Assembly (NCBI GenBank): GCA_029858925.1
Contig: JAOUEB010000128.1
Coordinates: forward strand, 1-5,351
DNA length: 5,351 bases
Reading direction: 5' to 3'
Source: Nitrospira sp.
Lineage (GTDB): Bacteria > Nitrospirota > Nitrospiria > Nitrospirales > Nitrospiraceae
The notes beneath the pieces were generated by a model that did not search any database, was not told the origin of the DNA, and was given only the letters and a program-made list of their open reading frames with translations. Shown one piece after another: positions 1-5,351 of this stretch; position 1 is the first letter of the stretch; every line of letters begins with the position of its first letter. Made by a program: the position numbers and the translations under genes.

Positions 1-765
1 CTCGATCAAATCTTCCGGATGCCCGACCCCCATGAGATACCGAGGCTTGTCTTCCGGCAATTCCGGCACCGTCACATCCAGCATGGCATGCATCTCGGCC
101 TTGCTTTCGCCCACGGACAAACCGCCAACCGCATAGCCCTCGAACCCCAGCGCCGTCAAGTCCCTCGCCGACTGCGCGCGCAACTCATGATCCAGCCCGC
201 CCTGGACGATGCCGAACAGAGCCTGATCCGTCCTTCGTCGGCTCGCCTGACAACGCTCCGCCCACAACTTGGTTCGGCGCACCCCGTCCTGCACTGTCTC
301 ACGGCTTGCGGGAAGCGCGACACATTGATCGAAGGCCATGATGATGTCGGCCCCCAGCGCCTCTTCAATCTCGATCGCCGTTTCCGGGGTAATGAAATGG
401 GTAGAGCCGTCGATGTGCGACTGGAAGGTCACGCCTTCGTCGGTCACCTTGCACAGCCTGGCCAAACTAAAAATCTGAAATCCCCCGCTATCGGTCAAGA
501 TCGCCCCTGGCCAGCCGGTAAAGGCATGCAGGCCTCCCATTTCGGCGACGATTTTGTGGCCAGGCCGCAAGTACAGGTGATAGGCATTGTTCAGCATCAG
601 CCGAAACCCAAGATCTTGCAGGTCGTCCGGTTCAAGCCCCTTTACCGGCCCTAAGGAACCAACCGGCATGAAGGCCGGCGTGTCGATCACGGCGCGGGCG
701 GTCCGCAGCTGGCCGAGCCTGGCATCGGAGCGTCGATCGCGTTGTCGAAGCTGGAACTGCATCAT
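1..765 (-). CDS. tgt: Queuine/preQ1 tRNA-ribosyltransferase (tRNA-guanine transglycosylase), 3' end cut by window edge
   Basis: This enzyme exchanges guanine 34 in the anticodon of GUN tRNAs (Asp, Asn, His, Tyr) for preQ1 in the cytoplasm, a step of queuosine synthesis. I translated the minus strand by hand: 255 codons are open without a stop up to base 1, against about 370-380 residues for the family. Visible family motifs are FMPVG at 32-36, NNAYHLYLRPG at 59-69, LTDSGGFQ at 90-97 (substrate-pocket Asp92), FDQC at 145-148 (most homologues have FDEC), FGIVQGG at 184-190, AVGGLSVGE at 212-220 (base-recognition loop) and PRYLMGVGHPEDL near 241-253. The catalytic nucleophile Asp and the zinc-binding CxCxxC...H site lie beyond the edge, so completeness cannot be judged. 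Two ATGs sit in tandem (763-765, 760-762); I chose the first. A GGAAGG at 780-785 is rather far upstream (about 14 nt), so initiation may lean on coupling to argS, which ends 20 nt before. Identity is very secure. Confidence 0.96.
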   Translation of the reverse strand, partial: MMQFQLRQRDRRSDARLGQLRTARAVIDTPAFMPVGSLGPVKGLEPDDLQDLGFRLMLNNAYHLYLRPGHKIVAEMGGLHAFTGWPGAILTDSGGFQIFSLARLCKVTDEGVTFQSHIDGSTHFITPETAIEIEEALGADIIMAFDQCVALPASRETVQDGVRRTKLWAERCQASRRRTDQALFGIVQGGLDHELRAQSARDLTALGFEGYAVGGLSVGESKAEMHAMLDVTVPELPEDKPRYLMGVGHPEDLIE

Positions 766-785
766 CGCTTGCTCGCTGCCCTTCC

Positions 786-2510
786 CTACATCTGCTCAGG
801 GGCCGAGATCCCAAGCACCGCCAAACCGTTTCGGATGACCTGCTGGACGCCCCGCATCAGAACAAGCCGGGCTGCAGTCTTCTTGGGTGTCAGTTCTTCT
901 GCCGGTTCCGCCTCGCTTGGCTCCTGTCCGACCGCCGGAGGCAGAATCCGATGCTTGTTGTAAAACGTGTGCAACAGCGCCGCCAATTGCTGCAGATAGT
1001 AGGTCACCCGGTGCGGCTCGAACGCCGAGGCGCTCGTTTGAAGAAGCTCCGGATAGGCAGAGAGTTTTCTGATAAGGCCCAATTCGTCTGGATCCGTCAA
1101 CACCGAAAGATCCGCCTCCGCCGCCGGAGGGCAGGTCATGCCCCTCGCGGCCGCCACACGCCAGAGACTGGAGATTCTGGCATGGGCATACTGCACGTAA
1201 TACATCGGGTTGTCGGCTGACCGCTGCTTCGCCAGATCCAGATCGAAATCGAGATGGGACCGCGAGTCGCGCATCAAGAAAAAGAACTTTGCGGCATCCG
1301 CGCCGACTTCATCGATGACTTCCCGCATCGTGACAAACGATCCGGTCCGCTTCGACATCTTTACCTCGGCGCCGGCCCGCAATAGCTTGACGAGTTGGAC
1401 CAGCACCACATGCAGCCGCTCTTTCGGATGGTCATAGGCCTGCATCACCGCTTGCATGCGGGGGATGTATCCATGGTGATCCGCCCCCCAGACGTCGATG
1501 AGCAGGTCGTAGCCACGACGGAGCTTGTCCCGATGATAGGCGATGTCCGACGCCAAATAGGTATATTCGCCGTCCTGCTTCTTGACGACGCGATCCTTTT
1601 CATCGCCGAATGCCGAGGAACGGAACCACCAGGCGCCCTCCTGCTCGAAGAGGAGGCCGCGCGATTTCAACTCATCCAACACCTGCTCGACAGCTTTGGA
1701 TTCTAGGAGGGACGCTTCGCTGAACCAGGATTTGAATTCGATGCCGAACAAATTGAGATCTTCCCGAATCTGCGCCAATAGGTCTTGGTACGCAAGCGCG
1801 CGGCACCGTTCTTCGAGATCGGCCGGAGCCAAGTTTCGCGCTGTCTCACCGAGCTGCTGCTTGATCCGTTCGGCGGCGGCGGTGATATAGGCGCCATGAT
1901 AGCCGTCTTCAGGAAATTCGACCGGCTGCCCGGACAATTCCCGATATCGCGCATAGACCGACGCGCCCAAGAGTTTCATCTGCCGGCCCGCGTCGTTGAT
2001 GTAGTACTCGCTGTCGACGTCGTAGCCCACTTCTTCCAGTAAACGCGCGACTGCCTGCCCAACCGCTGCGCCTCGGCCATGCCCGACGTGCAACGGACCG
2101 GTCGGATTCGCGCTCACATATTCGACGAGCACCCGGCGGCCCCGGCCAAGATCTGTTTTACCGTACGCCGTGCCGTACGATTCGATTTCCTTCAGCACTT
2201 CCTGCCAGAGCGAGGCCTTGACGGTGAGATTCAAGAATCCAGGTCGGACAATCTCTACACGTTCAAAGAGCTGTTCACGGCGAGGAAGATTCTCGACGAT
2301 GATCTGCGCGATATCATGCGGCGCCCGCTGTTCAGAAGAAGCCAGCGACATGGCGACCGTCGATGCCAAATCACCCCATTCAGGCCGCTTGGGGGCATCC
2401 AACGTGAGAGCCGGCCAGGCGTCCGTTTTCAACTGCCCCTTTTTCCTGGCCCCATCGAGGGCTCCAAGCAAGGCAGTAGCGACCATCTCTTGAACCACAC
2501 CCTGAGACAC
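786..2510 (-). CDS. argS: Arginyl-tRNA synthetase
   Basis: A class I aminoacyl-tRNA synthetase that charges tRNA-Arg with arginine using ATP, in the cytoplasm. The protein has 574 residues, normal for bacterial ArgS. In order: an N-terminal tRNA-binding domain (about 1-110, with WGDLAST near 45), then the Rossmann catalytic core opening with SANPTGPLHVGHGRGA at 133-148, where HVGH (141-144) is the HIGH signature. NDAGRQM follows at 172-178, DVWGADHHGYIPRM at 339-352 and KMSKR at 384-388. The C-terminal helical anticodon-binding (DALR-type) domain runs from about 437 (YVQYAHARISSLWR) to the family-typical end LGISAPEQM. A Pro/Glu-rich linker at about 528-543 looks like a small insertion in that domain. 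The start is GTG (2508-2510), chosen because an AGGAG lies 7 nt upstream; the next in-frame ATG (codon 9) has no such site. It sits 18 nt after the glycosyltransferase and 20 nt before tgt, and probably also has its own promoter (2557-2585). Confidence 0.98.
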   Translation of the reverse strand: MSQGVVQEMVATALLGALDGARKKGQLKTDAWPALTLDAPKRPEWGDLASTVAMSLASSEQRAPHDIAQIIVENLPRREQLFERVEIVRPGFLNLTVKASLWQEVLKEIESYGTAYGKTDLGRGRRVLVEYVSANPTGPLHVGHGRGAAVGQAVARLLEEVGYDVDSEYYINDAGRQMKLLGASVYARYRELSGQPVEFPEDGYHGAYITAAAERIKQQLGETARNLAPADLEERCRALAYQDLLAQIREDLNLFGIEFKSWFSEASLLESKAVEQVLDELKSRGLLFEQEGAWWFRSSAFGDEKDRVVKKQDGEYTYLASDIAYHRDKLRRGYDLLIDVWGADHHGYIPRMQAVMQAYDHPKERLHVVLVQLVKLLRAGAEVKMSKRTGSFVTMREVIDEVGADAAKFFFLMRDSRSHLDFDLDLAKQRSADNPMYYVQYAHARISSLWRVAAARGMTCPPAAEADLSVLTDPDELGLIRKLSAYPELLQTSASAFEPHRVTYYLQQLAALLHTFYNKHRILPPAVGQEPSEAEPAEELTPKKTAARLVLMRGVQQVIRNGLAVLGISAPEQM

Positions 2511-2517
2511 GAAGGAT

Positions 2518-2522
2518 CTCCT
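2518..2522 (-). promoter_or_regulatory. Ribosome binding site of argS (decides GTG start)
   Basis: The minus strand reads AGGAG, then ATCCTTC, then GTG. This is a near-consensus Shine-Dalgarno sequence 7 nt from the GTG at 2508-2510. It lies in the 18-nt gap after the glycosyltransferase stop and is the reason for preferring GTG over the ATG eight codons further in. Confidence 0.85.
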
Positions 2523-2528
2523 AAGTCG

Positions 2529-3605
2529 CTACAGCTGAAAGAGAAAATGAACGGGCACTGTAGCACACGAGTCTGGCCGAGACAAGGGATATTGCGAAGG
2601 ATTTCGAGGGGTTGTGTTGTTCAACCTTATGATCTTCTTACCTGCATCAACGATGTCCTCAGCCGATATGGCAAAGCATGGCTTCTCCGAACAGACGGCG
2701 ACACTTTCCCAGGATAGACAAGCACAGGAGGTTCCCCTCAATACCGCCACATGGGAACCTCTCGGCGCCCAACGTTCGGGGTCGGTCGGACCAAACAGGG
2801 CGATGGTCGGCACCGCCAGCAATGAAGCCAAGTGGGTCAGGCCTGAATCATTCCCGATGTAGAGAACAGATCGGGCCAGGAGGCTCGCAACGACCGAGAG
2901 ATCATGCTCTCCTACGACCACCGATGCAGCGGGAACCAGGTTGCATAGGGCAGCGACTGCTTCTCGATCGGCCGGCCCTTCTAGAATGAACGACTGAATG
3001 TCCTCCCGCTGGAATTGCTCGATCACCAAGGCCAGCACCTCTGGATTGACACATTTCCTGCGGCTCCCACTGCCTGGATGAATCAGGACGATGGAGCGAT
3101 CGGAGGGCATTCCCATACGATCAACATAGGCTTGTCCACGCTCCACAAGATCAGCCGGTATCGCCAGCATTACATCGAGTACTCCATCGTCCGCAGTCTC
3201 GCCGATCGTTTCCAAAAAGCGATCGCTCTGGCGCCTAGCCTTCAATTCTGAGCTAAACGGCGATTGAACCCACATCTCCGGAACCCCGCAGCTTCGAAGC
3301 GCAGTGGCGAGAGTCTCTCCTTCGTCATTGATCCATGCCACGGCACAATCGCACTCTTCAAACCAGCCCGCAAGTTCGCGTGAGGCAGGAACTGAACCGG
3401 CAAAGAGGTCCGCGCAGGCAGCGCTTTGCACAGAGATCCAGGCATCGACTATGCGACAATCCAGCAAGAACCGGCCGACCGGTTCGTTCGAGATGAGAAG
3501 ACTCCGGTGCTGTGGAAACCGTTCCTGAAGGCGTCTCATAGCCGGGACTGCGAGCAAGACGTCTCCGAGCGAACCGGGATGGATGATAACAACGGTGCGT
3601 GCCAT
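2529..3605 (-). CDS. Glycosyltransferase family 9 protein (LPS heptosyltransferase-type)
   Basis: A GT-B fold glycosyltransferase of family 9, the family of ADP-heptose:LPS heptosyltransferases (WaaC, WaaF, WaaQ). Family members transfer a sugar, usually heptose, to the LPS core at the cytoplasmic face of the inner membrane. It has 358 residues. The N-terminal acceptor domain opens with HPGSLGDVLLAVPAMRRL (9-26), the family's G-x-GD motif. The C-terminal donor domain begins at about 171 and carries IHPGSGSRRKC (175-185), GNDSGLTHLASLLAVPTIAL (251-270) and FGPTDPERW (271-279). Four cysteines (294, 296, 305, 310) match the Cys-containing stretch common near the end of GT9 proteins. The last 30 or so residues (about 328-358) look like low-conservation tail and overlap a putative promoter. 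The ATG (3603-3605) lies 4 nt after the mobA TAA with only a weak GGA upstream, suggesting translational coupling. The exact sugar and acceptor cannot be told, so I give no symbol; the position beside mobA and argS does not resolve it. Confidence 0.9.
   Translation of the reverse strand: MARTVVIIHPGSLGDVLLAVPAMRRLQERFPQHRSLLISNEPVGRFLLDCRIVDAWISVQSAACADLFAGSVPASRELAGWFEECDCAVAWINDEGETLATALRSCGVPEMWVQSPFSSELKARRQSDRFLETIGETADDGVLDVMLAIPADLVERGQAYVDRMGMPSDRSIVLIHPGSGSRRKCVNPEVLALVIEQFQREDIQSFILEGPADREAVAALCNLVPAASVVVGEHDLSVVASLLARSVLYIGNDSGLTHLASLLAVPTIALFGPTDPERWAPRGSHVAVLRGTSCACLSWESVAVCSEKPCFAISAEDIVDAGKKIIRLNNTTPRNPSQYPLSRPDSCATVPVHFLFQL
2557..2585 (-). promoter_or_regulatory. Predicted sigma70-type promoter for argS-tgt, inside the 3' end of the glycosyltransferase gene
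   Basis: On the minus strand a -35 element TTGTCT (2580-2585; 4 of 6 consensus bases) is followed by exactly 17 nt and then a -10 element TACAGT (2557-2562; 4 of 6). TGC directly precedes the -10, giving an extended -10 motif. Transcription would begin near 2550, leaving a leader of about 40 nt before the argS GTG that holds its AGGAG site. The elements overlap glycosyltransferase codons 341-350, past the recognisable end of that fold. Seen directly: the motifs and spacing. Inferred: activity. It would allow argS and tgt to be expressed apart from mobA and the glycosyltransferase. Confidence 0.55.
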
Positions 3606-3609
3606 GCGT

Positions 3610-4236
3610 TTATCCAGACGAAGCAGGATCAGTCCCGCGTTCGTGCCTCGTTCGAGCGGCTTCCAGATCCGCCGGCGTGTTCACGTTGATACAGGACAAC
3701 CCTTCGTGGTCGATCTCCCGCAACTCGCTTTCAGCCACCAGCCACGTACGAAGCGCCAGGCGCGCGGCGAGCTGCTGGATCTTGAACTCACGAGCCTTCA
3801 GCATCTCCTCGATCACGGGAAGACAACACCGACTATAGAGCGCATGCGTGGGCTGCAGCCTTTCTTCCAATCGAATCATGACAATATCAGCCCTGTCTTT
3901 TAGAGAGACCATATGGCGCACCACAGTTGGATTGAGAAACGGCATGTCACAGGCAGCGACAAAGACGTACTCTGTGTGAGCCTGCTTCAATCCTGTATAA
4001 AGCCCTCCCAAGCTTCCACAATCAGGCACGAGATCACGAAAGACCGGAACATCCGCCTCCAGCAGTGGGCTATCCTGCGCGATCACGACGGACACCGTTT
4101 GAAAAATTGATCGAAGCGCGGCAAGACTCCGATCAAACAATGTCTGCTCGCCGACAAGGAGAAACCGCTTATCTTCACCCATGCGCCGGCTCTTGCCGCC
4201 GGCGAGAAGAATCCCTGTCACATCAGTGATCATCAC
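3610..4236 (-). CDS. mobA: Molybdenum cofactor guanylyltransferase
   Basis: MobA joins GMP from GTP to molybdopterin-bound molybdenum, making the bis-MGD cofactor used by DMSO-reductase-family enzymes such as nitrate reductase and nitrite oxidoreductase; it acts in the cytoplasm. The 208-residue length is typical. The nucleotide-binding signature LAGGKSRRMGEDK spans 11-23. GSLGGLYTGL lies at 74-83, the metal-binding Asp is D97 in ACDMPF (95-100), QPTHALYSR follows at 128-136, and INVNTPADL (183-191) matches the C-terminal NxNTPxDL motif. The frame opens with GTG (4234-4236) directly followed by ATG (4231-4233). Neither has a well-spaced Shine-Dalgarno, so the true first codon is uncertain by one residue. 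It lies 89 nt downstream of the cytochrome/heme b gene, beyond a terminator, and 4 nt before the glycosyltransferase. NTP-transferase relatives such as MocA were considered, but the motif set and length fit MobA best. Confidence 0.93.
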   Translation of the reverse strand: MMITDVTGILLAGGKSRRMGEDKRFLLVGEQTLFDRSLAALRSIFQTVSVVIAQDSPLLEADVPVFRDLVPDCGSLGGLYTGLKQAHTEYVFVAACDMPFLNPTVVRHMVSLKDRADIVMIRLEERLQPTHALYSRCCLPVIEEMLKAREFKIQQLAARLALRTWLVAESELREIDHEGLSCINVNTPADLEAARTRHERGTDPASSG

Positions 4237-4255
4237 AGCATCACGGTCACGCCTC
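4233..4255 (-). promoter_or_regulatory. Possible three-codon leader minigene overlapping the mobA start
   Basis: Upstream of mobA the minus strand shows GAGG (4252-4255), a 7-nt gap, then GTG ATG CTG TGA (4244-4233). The TGA shares its A with the mobA ATG at 4231-4233 (TGATG). The only decent Shine-Dalgarno here is thus spaced for the tiny out-of-frame ORF and not for mobA, which could start by termination-reinitiation. This may be coincidence in so short a sequence. Confidence 0.2.
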
Positions 4256-4259
4256 TATC

Positions 4260-4294
4260 AAAAACAAAGAGGGGGTGAGTTTCCCCACCCCCTC
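4260..4294 (-). terminator. Intrinsic (Rho-independent) terminator of the cytochrome/heme b gene
   Basis: Read on the minus strand, GAGGGGGTGGG (4294-4284) pairs with CTCACCCCCTC (4279-4269) in an 11-bp stem that is nearly all G-C, with one G-U wobble. A GAAA (GNRA-type) tetraloop (4283-4280) closes it, and TTTGTTTTT (4268-4260) follows. It begins 31 nt after the stop of the gene at 4326. The mirror direction has only a weak run after the stem, so it is directed at minus-strand transcription. It ends only 23 nt before mobA and no promoter is evident in the remaining gap. Confidence 0.9.
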
Positions 4295-4325
4295 CTTCGC
4301 TGTTACGCTCAGTTGTCTGTTCAGA

Positions 4326-5351
4326 CTAGAGCGTCTTACCCTTCTTCCTATTGGCGCGGCGGGTCAAGACCCATCCTTCCAATAGCACAACTCCAAACGC
4401 AATGACGACCGGATAGATATATGTTTCTTGGGGAACCGGCGGATTCATGAACGTGTAGTAAAAGGCCGACACGGCCATCTTACGGCCGGCGTCACCGTTG
4501 TGCCCATCCCAGGCGAAGAACACAGTAGGGATATACTGTCCGACTTCGAAGAAGGTATCTTCATCGTAGTCCTGATCCTTTTGATTCCCCACCGGACGCT
4601 GAATCATCACATACCAGCGGCCGTTCTTCCACTCACCCTTGAGAACTTTCAGCTGTTCTTCATAGTTATCTCGCTGGATGAAATCTTGATCCCATCCTGT
4701 GCCTAGGAACGCGCGAACCGACCCATCGGCCTCCCACTTCACGATATCGACTGGAAACTGTTCGTTCGTACCGAACAGGTATCTCGGCTTGATCGGAGCA
4801 GGCAGCTCTTTCCACTTCACCGCCGTTTCAATTGCAATGGCATCATTATACACCGCGTACTTATTCTGATTCGCTGCGATAGACCCTTCTTCACCAGTCT
4901 TCGGCTCCTGCTCCTTGACATCAATGTTGACTTGCGTCGGAGCCCATGGAAGCTTCTCTTCGGCGACACTCTTAGTTCTGTCATCCCACTCTATGAGATA
5001 TACGATATGCTTATCGTTATAGAGCGATCGGACCCAAATGTCGTCGATACGATTGACGAAGTTTCTGGGCTTGTGGGTAATTTGCCCGCCCATCGCCACA
5101 TACCGTTTGGGGGCCTTCTGCCAAGCTTCGTGATCCATGTCGGCAGGGATCTCTCCTTCAACCGGATCGGAGGGAATCACGAAATTGATCTTCGGCTTAT
5201 CCGACAAGGGATCGATCGGAAGAGGATTGCCTTCCGCATCTCTCTCACAAAGGGAGTTAACGAAATTGGCAATATCCCATCGCTCATCGACCGTGGTATT
5301 GTCAGCGAACGACGGCATCGGCGTGCCGTTGATGCCGGTTGAGAAGGTTCG
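4326..5351 (-). CDS. Membrane-anchored cytochrome c / ethylbenzene-dehydrogenase-type heme b protein, NXR gamma subunit-like (5' end cut by window edge)
   Basis: The last 341 residues of a larger protein are visible; the frame is open to base 5351, so the Met at 5316-5318 is internal and not a start. Residues 1-35 are the end of a class I cytochrome c: TGINGTPMPSF carries the Met heme ligand, and DERWDIANFVNSL is the typical C-terminal helix. The CxxCH heme site would lie beyond the edge. About 55-302 resemble the ethylbenzene-dehydrogenase-like heme b domain of type II DMSO-reductase gamma subunits. By family analogy Met87 (YVAMGGQ) and Lys291 (WDGHNGDAGRK) could be the heme b ligands; this is inference. 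A single hydrophobic segment at about 311-329 (4365-4421) precedes the basic tail RRANRKKGKTL, so the domains should face the periplasm, anchored at the C terminus. Likely role: electron transfer between a molybdenum oxidoreductase and the respiratory chain. Nitrospira genomes carry several such proteins annotated as NXR membrane/gamma subunits, but the partner enzyme is not in view, so nxrC is not assigned. Confidence 0.82.
   Translation of the reverse strand, partial: RTFSTGINGTPMPSFADNTTVDERWDIANFVNSLCERDAEGNPLPIDPLSDKPKINFVIPSDPVEGEIPADMDHEAWQKAPKRYVAMGGQITHKPRNFVNRIDDIWVRSLYNDKHIVYLIEWDDRTKSVAEEKLPWAPTQVNIDVKEQEPKTGEEGSIAANQNKYAVYNDAIAIETAVKWKELPAPIKPRYLFGTNEQFPVDIVKWEADGSVRAFLGTGWDQDFIQRDNYEEQLKVLKGEWKNGRWYVMIQRPVGNQKDQDYDEDTFFEVGQYIPTVFFAWDGHNGDAGRKMAVSAFYYTFMNPPVPQETYIYPVVIAFGVVLLEGWVLTRRANRKKGKTL

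Noticed and set aside
19..654. Long plus-strand open frame (211 codons)
   Set aside because: It lies entirely opposite tgt, whose minus-strand translation matches the family motif by motif. The plus-strand product resembles nothing, and high GC content readily gives open antisense frames.
786..2510. Possible frameshift or decay in argS
   Set aside because: The frame is intact over 574 codons, with HVGH, KMSKR and the family-typical C terminus all present.
2079..2717. Plus-strand open frame (212 codons) spanning the argS 5' end and glycosyltransferase 3' end
   Set aside because: It is antisense to two well-supported genes and to the argS start region, and has no recognisable motif.
4316..4327. 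Short inverted repeat gtctg-tt-cagac next to the stop of the cytochrome/heme b gene
   Set aside because: A 5-bp stem with a 2-nt loop is too tight to form a stable hairpin. No second copy was noticed, and the real terminator lies just downstream.
5316..5318. ATG as a possible start of the NXR gamma-like gene
   Set aside because: The frame stays open upstream to the window edge and encodes TGINGTP just before it. The Met is the cytochrome c heme ligand in the middle of a motif, so the gene is truncated by the window.
4932..5342. Plus-strand open frame (136 codons) opposite the cytochrome/heme b gene
   Set aside because: The minus-strand frame carries clear cytochrome c and heme b domain motifs here, so this is a shadow.

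Overview
The window (about 5.35 kb, GC-rich, every gene on the minus strand) looks like chromosomal DNA of a Gram-negative bacterium that respires with a molybdenum enzyme. A nitrite-oxidising Nitrospira-type organism is my best guess. The main reason is the gene at the right edge, which joins the end of a c-type cytochrome domain to an ethylbenzene-dehydrogenase-like heme b domain and a C-terminal membrane anchor. That architecture recalls proteins annotated as nitrite oxidoreductase (NXR) gamma/membrane subunits in Nitrospira. A mobA gene (molybdenum cofactor) next to it fits. The taxon is inferred from remembered family knowledge, not from a search.

In transcription order (right to left) the layout is as follows. 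(1) 5351-4326: the 3' part of the cytochrome c/heme b membrane protein, cut by the window edge. (2) 4294-4260: a strong intrinsic terminator that ends that unit. (3) 4236-3610: mobA, molybdenum cofactor guanylyltransferase. (4) 3605-2529: a family 9 (heptosyltransferase-type) glycosyltransferase, starting 4 nt after mobA stops. (5) 2510-786: argS, with a GTG start and a well-placed AGGAG, 18 nt after the glycosyltransferase. (6) 765-1: the first 255 codons of tgt (tRNA-guanine transglycosylase), 20 nt after argS, running off the left edge.

The four genes mobA, GT9, argS and tgt are tightly packed and probably co-transcribed. A good sigma70-type promoter (TTGTCT, 17 nt, extended-10 TGC-TACAGT) lies inside the last codons of the glycosyltransferase and would drive argS-tgt independently. 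The two halves of the cluster therefore mix cofactor and envelope functions (mobA, GT9) with tRNA charging and tRNA modification (argS, tgt).

I see no tRNA or rRNA gene, CRISPR array, insertion sequence, prophage gene or pseudogene. No stretch over 300 bases lacks a gene; the longest gap is 89 nt (4237-4325). I did not find an undescribed system. The most interesting points are the internal promoter and the poorly explained GT9 tail it overlaps, the two-heme membrane protein with mobA beside it, and the lack of a visible promoter between the terminator and mobA.
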